Assembly: GCA_004431415.1 (NCBI GenBank)
Contig: QPMI01000098.1
Coordinates: 116,890-180,889, forward strand
Reading direction: 5' to 3'
Source: Cyanophora paradoxa
Lineage: Eukaryota; Glaucocystophyceae; Cyanophorales; Cyanophoraceae
Length of the DNA: 64,000 nucleotides
Shown one piece after another: positions 28,037 to 38,158 of the stretch; within the stretch, counting starts at the first letter, position 1, and each line of letters begins with the position of its first letter. Both the position numbers and the translations under genes were made by a program. Below the pieces are notes generated by a model. The model was not told where the DNA came from and did no database searches. It saw only the letters and a program-made list of their open reading frames with translations.

Positions 28037-31000
28037 ATGACGGAACCCATAGTAGAAACGACAGTAAAGAATGCTGTATTGGATAATCAATTTTATATAA
28101 CCCATGCCAATATACCCAGTGAATCCAATGACCTAATTGTTAATCTAAAAGGCTATGTGATGGGAGCTATGGCTTCTAACCTATGGAATGACCTTTTCGG
28201 TTACGAGTTTGGTCACATCTATGACATTGCAAATGGGATCGGCTATGTGGATGCGATGGCAGGCACAGCCTTTCGCAATTTAAATTGCAACTGTGTGGGT
28301 GGGTGGATGTTTCAGATCTGTTCAAATGTCGATCCTACTATCGATCCCGCCACTGTGACCTTTGATTGCAATCTGTTCGCCCCCAAAACGATTTTTTCCA
28401 TCACTTGCAATCTCGTTAATTCGGATGTGCCCATTGTGGCACCTATAATTGGGGCAAGTAACATATATATACAAAAAATGCCTGTGGCTACTCAAAACTT
28501 TGTTTCGTCTAACTACCTATCTCTTGTTGGTGGAACGATCACAAGCAATTTGAAAATAAATGAAAACCTTACAGTTACCAGTAACTTGCGAATTGGAGAC
28601 AAATATACAAACATTGATGTCTTCTATAACACACCCTATTACCCTGTTACTTCCAACACTGACCCTGCTACAACCATTCCGAAATGTCTATTAACTATCA
28701 GACCGGATGGGTTACCTGTTAATACCAACCCCTATAATCAGTTTATCGCAAATAGGGCAACATCAGCTGTTCCGTTCCTTTCAGGGATAACATTCCCATT
28801 TTGGGGAAGTAGTGGAACTGTTGCAGCTAATGCTGCATTGAACAACCGAAAAGTAGTAAGAAAGTCAGGTGGGTATACTGCGGCGGCATTCATAAACTAC
28901 TCTGTGACTGTTGATTGGTCAGAGGGCATGACACTGTTCTATGTAGGCAGTCACTATTCATTAACAAATTGGCAAACAATTCATTTAGATTTTGGTTCTC
29001 CTGATGGAACCCATAAAATAGCATTTGGGTATGGGTCATCTTTATCATTTGGCTTGTATTCATTTACGAGTAATGGGGTGAGTTACCCAGCTCCACGAGT
29101 TAATACTAACTATGCCTCACACTCAGCCAATTATTGGGACACCACCATAACTTCTAATGCTATAACCTTTGGTATTGGGGGACAAGATGTAGGAACATTT
29201 ACAGGAACAAATTACCTTCCCCCTTCCACTTTCAATCGAATGGGAGTCGATTATTTCATAGGTGATGTAGCCGAATACATCATTTTCAACAGAGCCTTGT
29301 CATTTGAGGAGAAGCAAAGGGTGAGATATTATATTCAGGATTATTACGGTTTTCCAAAAACGCAATCACTGTATTATCCTGACAATCTACGAATCGCTGC
29401 TGATTATGTTCACATTGAGAACATAATAGTTAGTTCAAACGCTACCATTCCAAACTACACTACATCCAATGTGGTGCAGGGTTGGTTGGCTCCAAAGGCT
29501 GATACAGTGACTGTGAATGCCCAGATAGCTCCTCTAACCTCCTCTAACACAGTTCAGGGATGGCTTGCTACTAAGGCTGATACAGCAACTGTGAATGCTC
29601 AAATAGCTCCTCTAACCTCTTCAAATACTGTTCAGGGATGGCTTGTCTCGAAGGTGAGTGCAGCTACATTAAACGAACTCTTGGCTCCTCTCACAAGTAG
29701 TAATGTTACATTAGGGTGGCTCAACAACTACTTGCCAAAATCAGGGGGAACAATAGATGGAAATCTTATTATAACAAGCAATCTTACCACAAGTAATTTG
29801 GATGTGCATGGAACAGTGAAATCAATAAACAGTAGCAACACAGGATCCGCTTGGATTGGTAGCAATCTTACAGTTACATGTAACCTGAATGTAAAGGGAA
29901 AGCTGAAAATAGGAGACGGAAATACAGAAATCGATGTCTACTATGATCCACCCTATTACCCCATTACTTCCAACACTGACCCTGCCAAAACCACACCGAA
30001 ATGCCTTCTAACAATGAGAATGGATGGGCTTCCTGTTAATACAAATCCTCAGTCACAGTTCATCCCCAATAGGGCGACATCAGCAGTTCCATTTATTTCA
30101 GGGATTACTTTCCCATTTTTCGGGAGCAGTGGTGCTGTCGTAGCAAACCCTTCATTCAACAACCAAAAAGTAGTAAGAAAGTCGGGTGGATATACTGCGT
30201 CAGCATTCATAAACTACTCTGTGACTGTTGATTGGTCAGAGGGCATGACACTGTTCTATGTAGGCAGTCACTACTCTGCACCAAATTGGCAAACAGTTCA
30301 TTTAGATTTTGCATCACCTGATGGAACCCATAAAATAGAGTTTGGCTATACAAACTCCTTATTATTTGGCTTGTATTCTTTTACGAGTAATGGAGTGGGT
30401 TACACAGCCCCACGAGTGAACACCAATTATGCTTCCCATTCAGCTAATTATTGGGACACCACCATAACTTCAAACAGCATAACCTTTGGAATCAGAGGAC
30501 AAGATGTAGGAACCTTTACAGGAACAAATTACCTTCCACCTTCAACTTTCAGTAGGATGGGTGTTAACTATTTCATAGGTGATATAGCCGAATACATCAT
30601 TTTCAACAGAGCATTGTCGTTTGAGGAGAAGCAAAGGGTGAGATACTATATTCAGGATTATTACGGCTTCCCAAAAACGCAATCGCTTTATTATCCCGAA
30701 AATCTGCGAATTGCTTCTGACTATGTCCAAATTAAAAATTTAATAGTAGGTTCAAACGCTATAATTCCAAACTACACTACATCCAATGTGGTGCAGGGAT
30801 GGATACAAAACCACACTCATGCTTGGTCGAATATCACAGATAGACCTTCAATATTCCCACCTGCAACCCATGAGCATACATGGGATGAGATCAATAACCA
30901 ACCTGAATTCTCAAAAGTCGAACCTGTGAATATGGGGGTTTCCCTTTATAAATCCTGCAATATTGCGGAAAGAACTATTTTGAATGAGCACTATGTTCAC

Positions 31001-32782
31001 CTCAAAGGGGCTGATGCAGGCAGTGGAATGACAGGACCTCTATTTGTCCGAAGCTTGCCTCAATTCCGAGTGCAAGATGTAGCCTATGTTAACCCAGGTG
31101 ACACCTTCCCCAATATCTATGTGACAAGCTATTACAAAAACGATATTCCAAAGGATGGGTTCGGTGTTCCCTCCAATCCTGCGGGTTATCAAGACTTCTC
31201 AGCAGCTGTCCATGTAAATGTGACAGATGTCAGCAGCTTGGATGGATCAAGACCTAAGATAGTTTTCACTCGGGATAAACTCAATTATATTCCACTTGTT
31301 GGGCAACCAACTGATAATTACAGTAAAGCTGAGATCGCTTGGATTAAAACGCTATCAGGTGGGGCTATTGAAGCCAATCAGAGAATGGCGGCTAAAAACC
31401 TGCACAACGAGACCCTTTCAGGTGTGGTCACAGACGATTACCTGCAAAGCAAAAATTATATAGATGAAACCGAATTGGGTGTTGCACTTCAAACTCACAG
31501 TCATGCATGGAACAATATCACAGATAAACCTTTAACATTCCCTCCTGCAACCCATACTCATGCTTGGTCAAATATCACAGATAGACCTAATCTTGCGACT
31601 GTTGCAACGACAGGAAATTACGATGATCTGATAAATAAACCAACATACACATCTCCAATTAACTTTGATGCCACAAATGGTCTTTCCACAGATCGCACAG
31701 GTGATTGGAGATTTTTCACATTTATATCTCCTTATTCAGGAGCAAACACATGGGCTTCTGGTGATGAAGATTGTAGTGGCTACAAGATGTTATGGACTGT
31801 CCCCGCGGGAATGAAGACATGCTATATCTTCTATGTGTGTCAATACAATAGTAGATACTTTGATGTTGTAGGAGTTTATCCATCAACCAATTCCTATACT
31901 CTTTCGAGAGTAAATGCTTATTCTCCTGGTGCTGATCCGAGTGTAGAGTTTAGGCAATATGTCGGGGTGAATTGTGAAGGGCTGAGTAAAGTGGGTGTTC
32001 AAGGAAGAATAGGAAGAATTTACCTTGTGGGTCTTGTTGGTTGGAGTAAAAACCCTGCTGTATCATCACAAAGTGGCTTCTTGCATTGGGACAACATTTA
32101 CGGGAAACCAACAGCTTCCACAACTGTCGGACCTCACTCTCACACTAAATCAGATATCACCGACTTTGCCCATACTCACACAAAGGCAAATATTACAGAT
32201 TTTGCCCACACTCACACTAAATCAGAAATCACAGATTTGCCTTCTTTTGATCCATTCACAGCCAATACGATCACAGCAAATAATACTATGTATGTAGGAT
32301 CGGGTTCAATAGTAACACCTGCATCGCCTACAAATGAGGAAACTTGGTTCTTCCACAATTCAGCAAACTTTTATGATAAAACCCTACTCTGTCGCGGAAA
32401 TGCTTATGCAAGAGCATTTTATGCAATGAATGCGGGAACCACGAATACAATTAGCCAACTTCCAACTTGGTATGATATAGAAAGACGATTTAAGTCAGGA
32501 AAATTTCAAGCTTACAGTGGTGCTATAAGTGCAGGTCAGAGAACACAGCATGCACAGGTTTTGAATTGGGATCCTGCTTTTTACACTAAGACACCTGTTG
32601 TAACTGCCACACTTGAAGGAACTCCTGCAACAAACCCCGGGGATGTAGATTTTAGAATTGGAATCTCAAACTCCACATCTACCTATACAACAATTTATGT
32701 GACATTCATAGCATCCCCTACTCTATCTGAAAGCCGAAGTATCACTTGCACAATCCATTGGACAGCATATGGAGTCCCATAA
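28037..32782 (+). CDS. Giant fibre protein with duplicated ConA-like domains, HxH repeats and lectin-like tip, 1,581 aa
   Basis: Host-recognition fibre. Two near-identical LamG/ConA-like glucanase-fold modules (residues about 234-455 and 671-895; SEGMTLFYVGSHYS in both). Between them are 28-residue repeats (TSSNTVQGWLATKAD). Three regions carry trimeric-fibre HxH motifs: HTHAWSNITDRP (about 923-955), SHAWNNITDKP/HTHAWSNITD (1151-1188) and HSHTKSDITDFAHTHTK (1363-1401), as in phage fibres where HxH sites bind metal along the axis. A roughly 130-residue module (about 1208-1358, VPAGMKTCYIFYVC...SRYFDV) recurs in element 2. The C-terminal 80 residues end WTAYGVP, resembling an H-type lectin. Ends 16 bases before the right terminal repeat. 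Confidence 0.85.
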   Translation: MTEPIVETTVKNAVLDNQFYITHANIPSESNDLIVNLKGYVMGAMASNLWNDLFGYEFGHIYDIANGIGYVDAMAGTAFRNLNCNCVGGWMFQICSNVDPTIDPATVTFDCNLFAPKTIFSITCNLVNSDVPIVAPIIGASNIYIQKMPVATQNFVSSNYLSLVGGTITSNLKINENLTVTSNLRIGDKYTNIDVFYNTPYYPVTSNTDPATTIPKCLLTIRPDGLPVNTNPYNQFIANRATSAVPFLSGITFPFWGSSGTVAANAALNNRKVVRKSGGYTAAAFINYSVTVDWSEGMTLFYVGSHYSLTNWQTIHLDFGSPDGTHKIAFGYGSSLSFGLYSFTSNGVSYPAPRVNTNYASHSANYWDTTITSNAITFGIGGQDVGTFTGTNYLPPSTFNRMGVDYFIGDVAEYIIFNRALSFEEKQRVRYYIQDYYGFPKTQSLYYPDNLRIAADYVHIENIIVSSNATIPNYTTSNVVQGWLAPKADTVTVNAQIAPLTSSNTVQGWLATKADTATVNAQIAPLTSSNTVQGWLVSKVSAATLNELLAPLTSSNVTLGWLNNYLPKSGGTIDGNLIITSNLTTSNLDVHGTVKSINSSNTGSAWIGSNLTVTCNLNVKGKLKIGDGNTEIDVYYDPPYYPITSNTDPAKTTPKCLLTMRMDGLPVNTNPQSQFIPNRATSAVPFISGITFPFFGSSGAVVANPSFNNQKVVRKSGGYTASAFINYSVTVDWSEGMTLFYVGSHYSAPNWQTVHLDFASPDGTHKIEFGYTNSLLFGLYSFTSNGVGYTAPRVNTNYASHSANYWDTTITSNSITFGIRGQDVGTFTGTNYLPPSTFSRMGVNYFIGDIAEYIIFNRALSFEEKQRVRYYIQDYYGFPKTQSLYYPENLRIASDYVQIKNLIVGSNAIIPNYTTSNVVQGWIQNHTHAWSNITDRPSIFPPATHEHTWDEINNQPEFSKVEPVNMGVSLYKSCNIAERTILNEHYVHLKGADAGSGMTGPLFVRSLPQFRVQDVAYVNPGDTFPNIYVTSYYKNDIPKDGFGVPSNPAGYQDFSAAVHVNVTDVSSLDGSRPKIVFTRDKLNYIPLVGQPTDNYSKAEIAWIKTLSGGAIEANQRMAAKNLHNETLSGVVTDDYLQSKNYIDETELGVALQTHSHAWNNITDKPLTFPPATHTHAWSNITDRPNLATVATTGNYDDLINKPTYTSPINFDATNGLSTDRTGDWRFFTFISPYSGANTWASGDEDCSGYKMLWTVPAGMKTCYIFYVCQYNSRYFDVVGVYPSTNSYTLSRVNAYSPGADPSVEFRQYVGVNCEGLSKVGVQGRIGRIYLVGLVGWSKNPAVSSQSGFLHWDNIYGKPTASTTVGPHSHTKSDITDFAHTHTKANITDFAHTHTKSEITDLPSFDPFTANTITANNTMYVGSGSIVTPASPTNEETWFFHNSANFYDKTLLCRGNAYARAFYAMNAGTTNTISQLPTWYDIERRFKSGKFQAYSGAISAGQRTQHAQVLNWDPAFYTKTPVVTATLEGTPATNPGDVDFRIGISNSTSTYTTIYVTFIASPTLSESRSITCTIHWTAYGVP

Positions 32783-32798
32783 CTCATGCATTAAAAAG

Positions 32799-34273
32799 GC
32801 ATGTATCTTGCATAGTGGGCGGGGCGCACTGTTTCACACTAAGGTCAATCGATTTTCATAGAGTCTCAGACTGATAACAATAAGATAAATAATAAACTAC
32901 TTTATAATTAATTAAAACTACTTTAAACTACTCAACTACCTATGTTAAACTACGCAACTTAATACCGCAAACTACGCATTTAATACCAAAACTACGCAAC
33001 TACGCAAGTTTTTCACTTCTCTAATTTTTTTCCCCCCCTACTCTCAAATTTTTTCAGAAAGTTGCGTAGTTGCGTAGTTTTGGTATTAAATGCGTAGTTT
33101 TCGGTATTAAAAGCGATCAGATTGCGTAGTTTTCATGCGTAGTTACGTTAAATTGCGTAGTCTCCGATTGCCCGCATGCTTCTCAGTGCGAGACTATTGT
33201 GTAGCCTATAAAACTGTTGTGTTTCAGTGCGAAACGATTGCGTAGCTTCCCTTTGTAGCATGCCGGCGCTCTTTTCAGTAGAGAAAGCATGGTATATATC
33301 ATAGAATCATATTGATATTAATAAGAAACAACTTTATAATATATAAACTACTTTAAACTACTCAACTTTCCCTGAAAAACTACGCAATTCGAAACCAAAA
33401 CTACGCAAATGAAACCAAAACTACGCAACTACGCAAGTTTTACACTTTTCTAAATTTTTCCCGCCCCGAATTTCAAACGTTTTCAAAAAGTTGCGTAGTT
33501 GCGTAGTTTTGGTATCTTTTCAGTAGTTCCCGGTATTAAATTGCGTAGTTTCTTTGAGTAGTTGCGATAGATTGCGTAGTTTCCTATGAGTAGCCGATCG
33601 ATCTCGATGCGAAACTCATACATTTACGTTGCGCACAGTCCGCCGCACAGTGCGCCGCACACTCTCGATGCGCGCGACATGTTTCATACAGCACATGATA
33701 ATTGTTTACGTTGTTACAGGTGTTACAGGTCTTGCCCAAACTCGGGAACCAAGACCCCCTCCTAGGGCAAAGTTTGGGATGAACCTGTAACACCTGTAAC
33801 ACTGAATAAGACCAATTAAAATACAAAACAATCAATCATAATATATCATAGATCTACTTTGTTTTATAGAGAGCCGCATGCAGAACGTTCCATGCAGCTC
33901 ATGGTAGTTGTTTATGATGAAACGGCGCGTGATCGTCGCTTTTATATTGAAAATTCAGAACAAACACACATATACAACTCCCGGCTTTTAGACTGAGGCA
34001 AGTTATAATTAAACTAAGTTGAGTCACACCTCTAATATAATAAAACTCACGAGATATATAAGTCTACTCATCGAGAATATACATAAAGATCAAAGAAACT
34101 ATACATATTTCACATATTTTATTAAAAAGAAGCTATAACCCACGATAAAATAAATACAAATCACCGATAAAACACACACATATTCACGATAGATATATTA
34201 TAAATACAGGTTATATACTAACGAGATCAATTTAAATAAGCCGAGGTCTAAAAGCCGGGAGTTGTATATGTGT
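32799..34273 (-). repeat. Right terminal inverted repeat of element 1 (1,475 bp)
   Basis: Inverted copy of 6433-7908. Contains the mirrored stem blocks (about 32975-33085 and 33405-33515) and the mirrored 19-bp inverted repeat (about 33711-33801). Ends GTTGTATATGTGT at 34273, immediately followed by CGCATC. Confidence 0.95.
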
Positions 34274-34279
34274 CGCATC
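34274..34279. repeat. Right target-site duplication (CGCATC)
   Basis: Direct repeat of 6427-6432. Removing the element and one copy rejoins the host coding frame exactly. Confidence 0.95.
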
Positions 34280-34390
34280 TCGGACCCATCCTACGCGCCC
34301 TGCGGCGGCGTGAAGGTTCGCGAAGGCTGCACCTCAATACGGCAAGGAAACACGTTCCGCCATGATTATGATGATGATGATGATCAATAA
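34280..34390 (+). pseudogene. C-terminal coding end of the interrupted RING/beta-helix gene
   Basis: With element 1 and one CGCATC removed, the frame of 6354-6432 (ending Asn-Thr-Ile-Glu-Arg-Ile) continues here without shift as Ser-Asp-Pro-Ser-Tyr and runs 36 codons to TAA at 34388-34390, ending in a run of five Asp and Gln. This fits the end of a beta-helix protein with a short acidic tail. In the present allele it is cut off from its promoter and not translated in frame. Ends 118 bases before the convergent Nudix gene. Confidence 0.85.
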
Positions 34391-34508
34391 CTCTCGCCGA
34401 ACGATCGTTTTGCGTGCTTGTGTATTGAAATAGAAGTTTCAAAGTGCGCGCCCCTGGGCCCGTGCTGCTTCTCGCACAATGGAATCCGGATCCGCGCTAG
34501 GCTTAGCT

Positions 34509-36295
34509 TTAGGGGTGCGCCTCGCGGTCGCGATCGCCGGGGAGCAGCCAGTCGAGGATGAGGCGCCGGGCCAGCGACGCCCTCCCCGGGATCGCGAACC
34601 TGTCCCCACGTCGACGCGTCAGCTGCAGGCGCGTCGCGTGCTGCTAGGCCATGGGGGCCAGCGGAGGCGTGGTCGCACCGGTCGAGGTCGGGGTGGTCGC
34701 CGGCCCACTCGCCATCGGCCTCGGGGTCCGAGTCCGGAGGGAAGCGGTCGGGCAGCACCCGGGAGAGCAGCCTGCGAGGGGCGTGGGGGGCGAGGGAAAG
34801 GGAGGGGGGAAGGGGGAGGGAGGGAGGGAAGAAAGTGAGAGAAGGTCAAGATCCTCTTCGGATCCAAGCCCGGGGCGAGGAGGGGGAGGAGGGGAGGAGG
34901 GGGGCCAGGAGGGCACCAGCGCCTGTGGAACCACCGGACGTCCTCCATCTCCTCCTCGTCCACCTCCGTCCTCAGCGCGTCTGCGGGGGTACAGGTCAAT
35001 CGAAACGCCGCGGGGGCGGGCCGAGAGGATCGACGATCGCGTACCCCTGCCCTCGAAGGGCACCTCGGCGTAGAAGCCGACCATGAGGGAAGCCGGGAAT
35101 GGCCAGGGCTGCGGGTTGCGCGCAGAGTGAGAAGCTTGCAATTGGCCGGGGGTACGGCCTCCCAAGGGATAGGGGGTACGGGCTCGCCTGCGAAGAGTGG
35201 TAGCGAACGGTGCTGGGGCACACGCGCACGCCCGCCTCCTCCAGCGTCTAGAAGCGGCGGGGTACGAAATTAACGGGGGTACGAGACGACGTGAGAGGGT
35301 GCGGCCGCAGTACCCACCTCGCGGGCCACCGCCTCCTCGAACGTCTCGCCTGCGCCGCGCAGCTGTGAGTGGCGCGGCGCGAACGGTGTACCCTCCCGCC
35401 GCAGAAACGGCGTACCCGGCTCCATGAAGCCGGCGAGGGTGCTGTAGCGCTGGGGGGCCCACGCGGCCTTGCGCCCGAGGAGGCAGTACTCCCCGCTCGT
35501 CACCAGCATGATCACCTGGGCCGCCCGCTCGCGGAACGGGGGGTACAGGACCAGGAGAGGTCGGGGCGCACGGCGGGGTCAGTGCGGGGGAACTCCTTGG
35601 CGCCGCAGGCGGCGTCAGTGCACTGCCGCATGAAGCCCAGCTCTTTCATCGCCGCCGGCGCCCCGCACCGGCTGCGCGGATCCGGAGGGCGTCAAGCCGG
35701 CCCGCCGGCGCCGGGCAGGCCCGGAGGGACCTGCAGTGGCGGCTGCGGCGGGCCCAGGCGACGATGCCCGTGGCGTAGGCGAGCGCCGCCGCGTCGTCGT
35801 CGTCCGCCAGCATCGGACCGACGCTCCGCAGGCCCGCGAAGCGCGCCTCCCGCTCCTCCTTCAGCGCCACGTGGTCCTGGCCCCGAGTCAGCTAATTATA
35901 TAAGGGCGGGAAAAGCTCACGCTAAGAGGGCGGGGCACCGGGTCGCGGGAGGCGCGGGGCTCCGGGGGCGGGAACGGGGGCGGCAGCCCCGCCGCCTGGA
36001 AGTCGACGGCGAGGAGCGGCTCGCCGCTCCGGCGCTCGATCCCGAGGAAGAAGACGGAGGCGTCCTCGGCGAGCGGGTCCACGCCCCGCAGCGCCTCGCT
36101 GCCGCCCGGCAGCAGGATCGGCTCCGCCGCGCGCTCCGAGGCCGAGGGTCCCAGCACCGCTACCGCCTCGCCCCACATGGGCAGCACGCGCGTCCGCTCG
36201 CTCCGGAAGGCCCGCCGCGCCCACTCGCGGTCCGTCCGCAGGTGCGCCGCCCGCTCCAGCGGCGACCCCGAGTAGAAGTTGCGCGCAGCGCGTAC
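34509..36295 (-). CDS. Nudix hydrolase, NADH diphosphatase (NudC/NUDT12 family), multi-exon
   Basis: Hydrolyses NADH/NAD caps; the family is peroxisomal or cytosolic. The N-terminal exon (from 36295) has NFYSGSPLERAAHLR, the NudC N-terminal signature. Later exons give the Nudix box, split by an intron: GETFEEAVARE (about 35330-35300) continuing as TLEEAGV (about 35245). The family signature SQPWPFPASLMVGF is formed across a GC-AG intron (donor GCGAGC after SSQ at about 35189, acceptor before PWPFP at about 35113). Then MEDVRWF (about 34960) and a last exon (about 34620-34509) with FAIPGRASLARRLILDWL, the typical family ending. The zinc-ribbon part near 35600-35750 is only partly readable. The first exon upstream of 36295 is not certain. 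Confidence 0.85.
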
Positions 36296-36667
36296 CTGCG
36301 CGCTCGCGAGTGAGCGCTAGCGATCGGCACGCGAGCACGCGTACGGCCCGGCGGCAGCTGCCGCGGCCGGTTCGCCAGCGGCGCGGGGCGCCTCGATATG
36401 CGCATGCACCTTGCGCGATGAAGATGCCTCCGATCCGCCTGTTGCTTGCTGCCCCGCCGCGTCCGCGCGGGCCCCGCCGGCCTCACACACGGGTCCAAGC
36501 GTCGCACTCGAGCGGCTATTGCGCTGGCGCGGAATCGCGTGCTGTACGAGACTTTTCACGGCAGGACCGATCGATGCGCGCTGCCGCAGCCCGCCCAGGG
36601 GCGGCGGCGCTGCCGAGAACGCGTGCTTCATCCTTTAATTTGGGGGATACGTGCACGGATCGAACTG

Positions 36668-37881
36668 ATGTCGGGCCACGGGCACGGGCACGGCCACGGC
36701 GGGCACCACGGCCATCACGGCCACGGCCACGGCAACCACGGAGACGGGCACGCGCACCACCACCACCACCACGGAGCGGACGTCGACCCGACGCGCTGGT
36801 GCCATCCCGCCGCTCGTGGAGGCGGCGCGCGCTCTCCTGAGCGCGTACGTGTGCCAGGGATGACCCGGAGAAGGCCGCGAAGATGCTCGAAGCGGTGCGC
36901 GCCTCTCTCGCCCCAGCTGCATGACGCACAGGGCGGCCGATCGGGGCTCCCGGGGCGCGGCCGCCTGAAGCGCTCGCGCAGGAGAACAGGCAGGACTGGC
37001 AGAAGCCCGAGGAGATCATCCAGCGCCTCGGCGTGAAGGCGACCGACGTCGTGGCGGACGTCGGTGCCGTGCGCCCGCCGCCCGCCGCGGGGCGCGCGCT
37101 CTCCGCGCCTCTGAGCGCCCTCTCTTTCAGGGGACGGGCTTCCTCTCCTCGCGGCTCGCGCGGCACGCCGCGGCGGTCTTCGCGTGCGACCCGGAGCCGA
37201 ACATGGTCGAGTTCCTGCGGAAGCGCTTCGAGAGGGAGGGCCTGGGGAACGCGCGGCCCGTCCTCGCCTCCAAAGACGACGCGGCGCTCCCCGAGCGATG
37301 CGACCTCGTGAGCCTTTCTTTTCCTTTCCTTTTTCCTTCATATCCACTCTCTTCCTTCCTTTTCCCTTCCCCGCAGATCGTGAGCGTGAACGTGTACCAC
37401 CACATCTTCCAGCGCGAGCGCTACTTCACGGGCCTGCGCGAAAAGTGCGCGCGCGTACCCCCTCCCCCTCGAATTCTTCGACCGACCTGTACCCCCCGCG
37501 AAGGTACCTCAAGCCGGGCGGCCGCCTCGCCATCGTCGACTTCAAGAAGGGCGAGTGGCCGTGCGTTCCGTCCCGTACCCCCCCTCCATCCCCCTCCATC
37601 CCCCCCTTCCCCCCCTCCTCCCCCTGCCTCACCTGAGCGCAGGATCGGGCACCCGCCGCAGCACATGCTGGTGGAGGCCGACGCGATCGCCGCCGAGCTC
37701 TCCGCCGCCGGCCTCCGCCTCCTCGTGCGCCCTGCCTTGCATGCCGCCCCCGCCCTCCCCGAGGCGTCCTTAAGCCGGCGCCTGCTGATGCATATGGGCC
37801 CCGGGCCCGGGACGGCAGGAGCGGGCCCCAGAGGACTTCATGCCCTACCACTTCCTCCTCGTCTTCGGCTGCTATATCTAG
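36668..37881 (+). CDS. Class I SAM-dependent methyltransferase with His/Gly-rich N-terminus, 8 exons
   Basis: Exons 36668-36798, 36858-36894, 36982-37068, 37131-37307, 37377-37444, 37504-37560, 37643-37724, 37819-37881; total 702 bases, 233 aa, all phases consistent. The N-terminal 35-40 residues are His/Gly repeats ending in six His, a probable metal-binding segment. The SAM-binding motif I reads VVADVGAGTGF; FACDPE is motif II; DLIVSVNVYHHI and LKPGGRLAIVDF are the post-motifs of UbiE/arsenite-methyltransferase-like enzymes; ends EDFMPYHFLLVFGCY. All but two donors match GTGCGC or GTGCGT/GTGCC. Substrate unknown; a metal- or metalloid-linked reaction is suggested only by the His tail. Confidence 0.88.
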
Positions 37882-38158
37882 CGCCAGCGCTGCGGGGGGC
37901 CGCGCCTCAGCGGCGCGTTTTGCATGCTAGCGCTGTTAATGGATCTTTACAGAATACGAAACTGCTAAGAAGGCCTGGGGGTGCATGCGTCACGGCGGCG
38001 TCGCGAGCTCGGGATGGCTGTTTGCTTCCAGACCCCGCGCCAGACGTCGCGCCCCCTCGTCTGAGTAATCGATATCGGTAGTTGAATTACTGCCTGCCTG
38101 CGCTACGCTAGAGCTAGATAGAGATAGGGACCGGAGAGGCCGCGGCCGGGTGCGGTGG
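37882..38158. other. Intergenic, no gene seen
   Basis: Less GC-rich than flanking exons. Holds the convergent 3' ends of the methyltransferase and the Glu/Pro-rich gene. No repeat or hairpin of note except CTAGAGCTAGATAG near 38107. Confidence 0.5.

Larger units (their letters stand above)
6433..34273. mobile_element. Integrated Polinton-like virus (Maverick-type), complete, 27.8 kb
   Basis: The boundaries are exact: inverted termini beginning ACACATATACAAC on both sides, flanked by a 6-bp duplication. The element encodes rve integrase, protein-primed PolB, primase-polymerase/SF3 helicase, A32-type ATPase, major capsid protein and two penton-type minor capsid proteins, plus a fibre cluster. 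Apart from one single-base break in the fibre cluster at about 25,950, all large genes are open, so the copy is recent or maintained. No adenovirus-type maturation protease and no tyrosine recombinase were recognised. Gene content resembles Mavirus-like virophages and Polinton-like viruses of algae, with a length at the upper end. Composition is clearly more AT-rich than the flanking host DNA. Confidence 0.95.

Noticed and set aside
34796-35100. Gly/Glu and Pro-rich frames over the G-rich stretch near the Nudix gene
   Set aside because: They are intron sequence of the Nudix gene; the family signature is only rebuilt by splicing it out.
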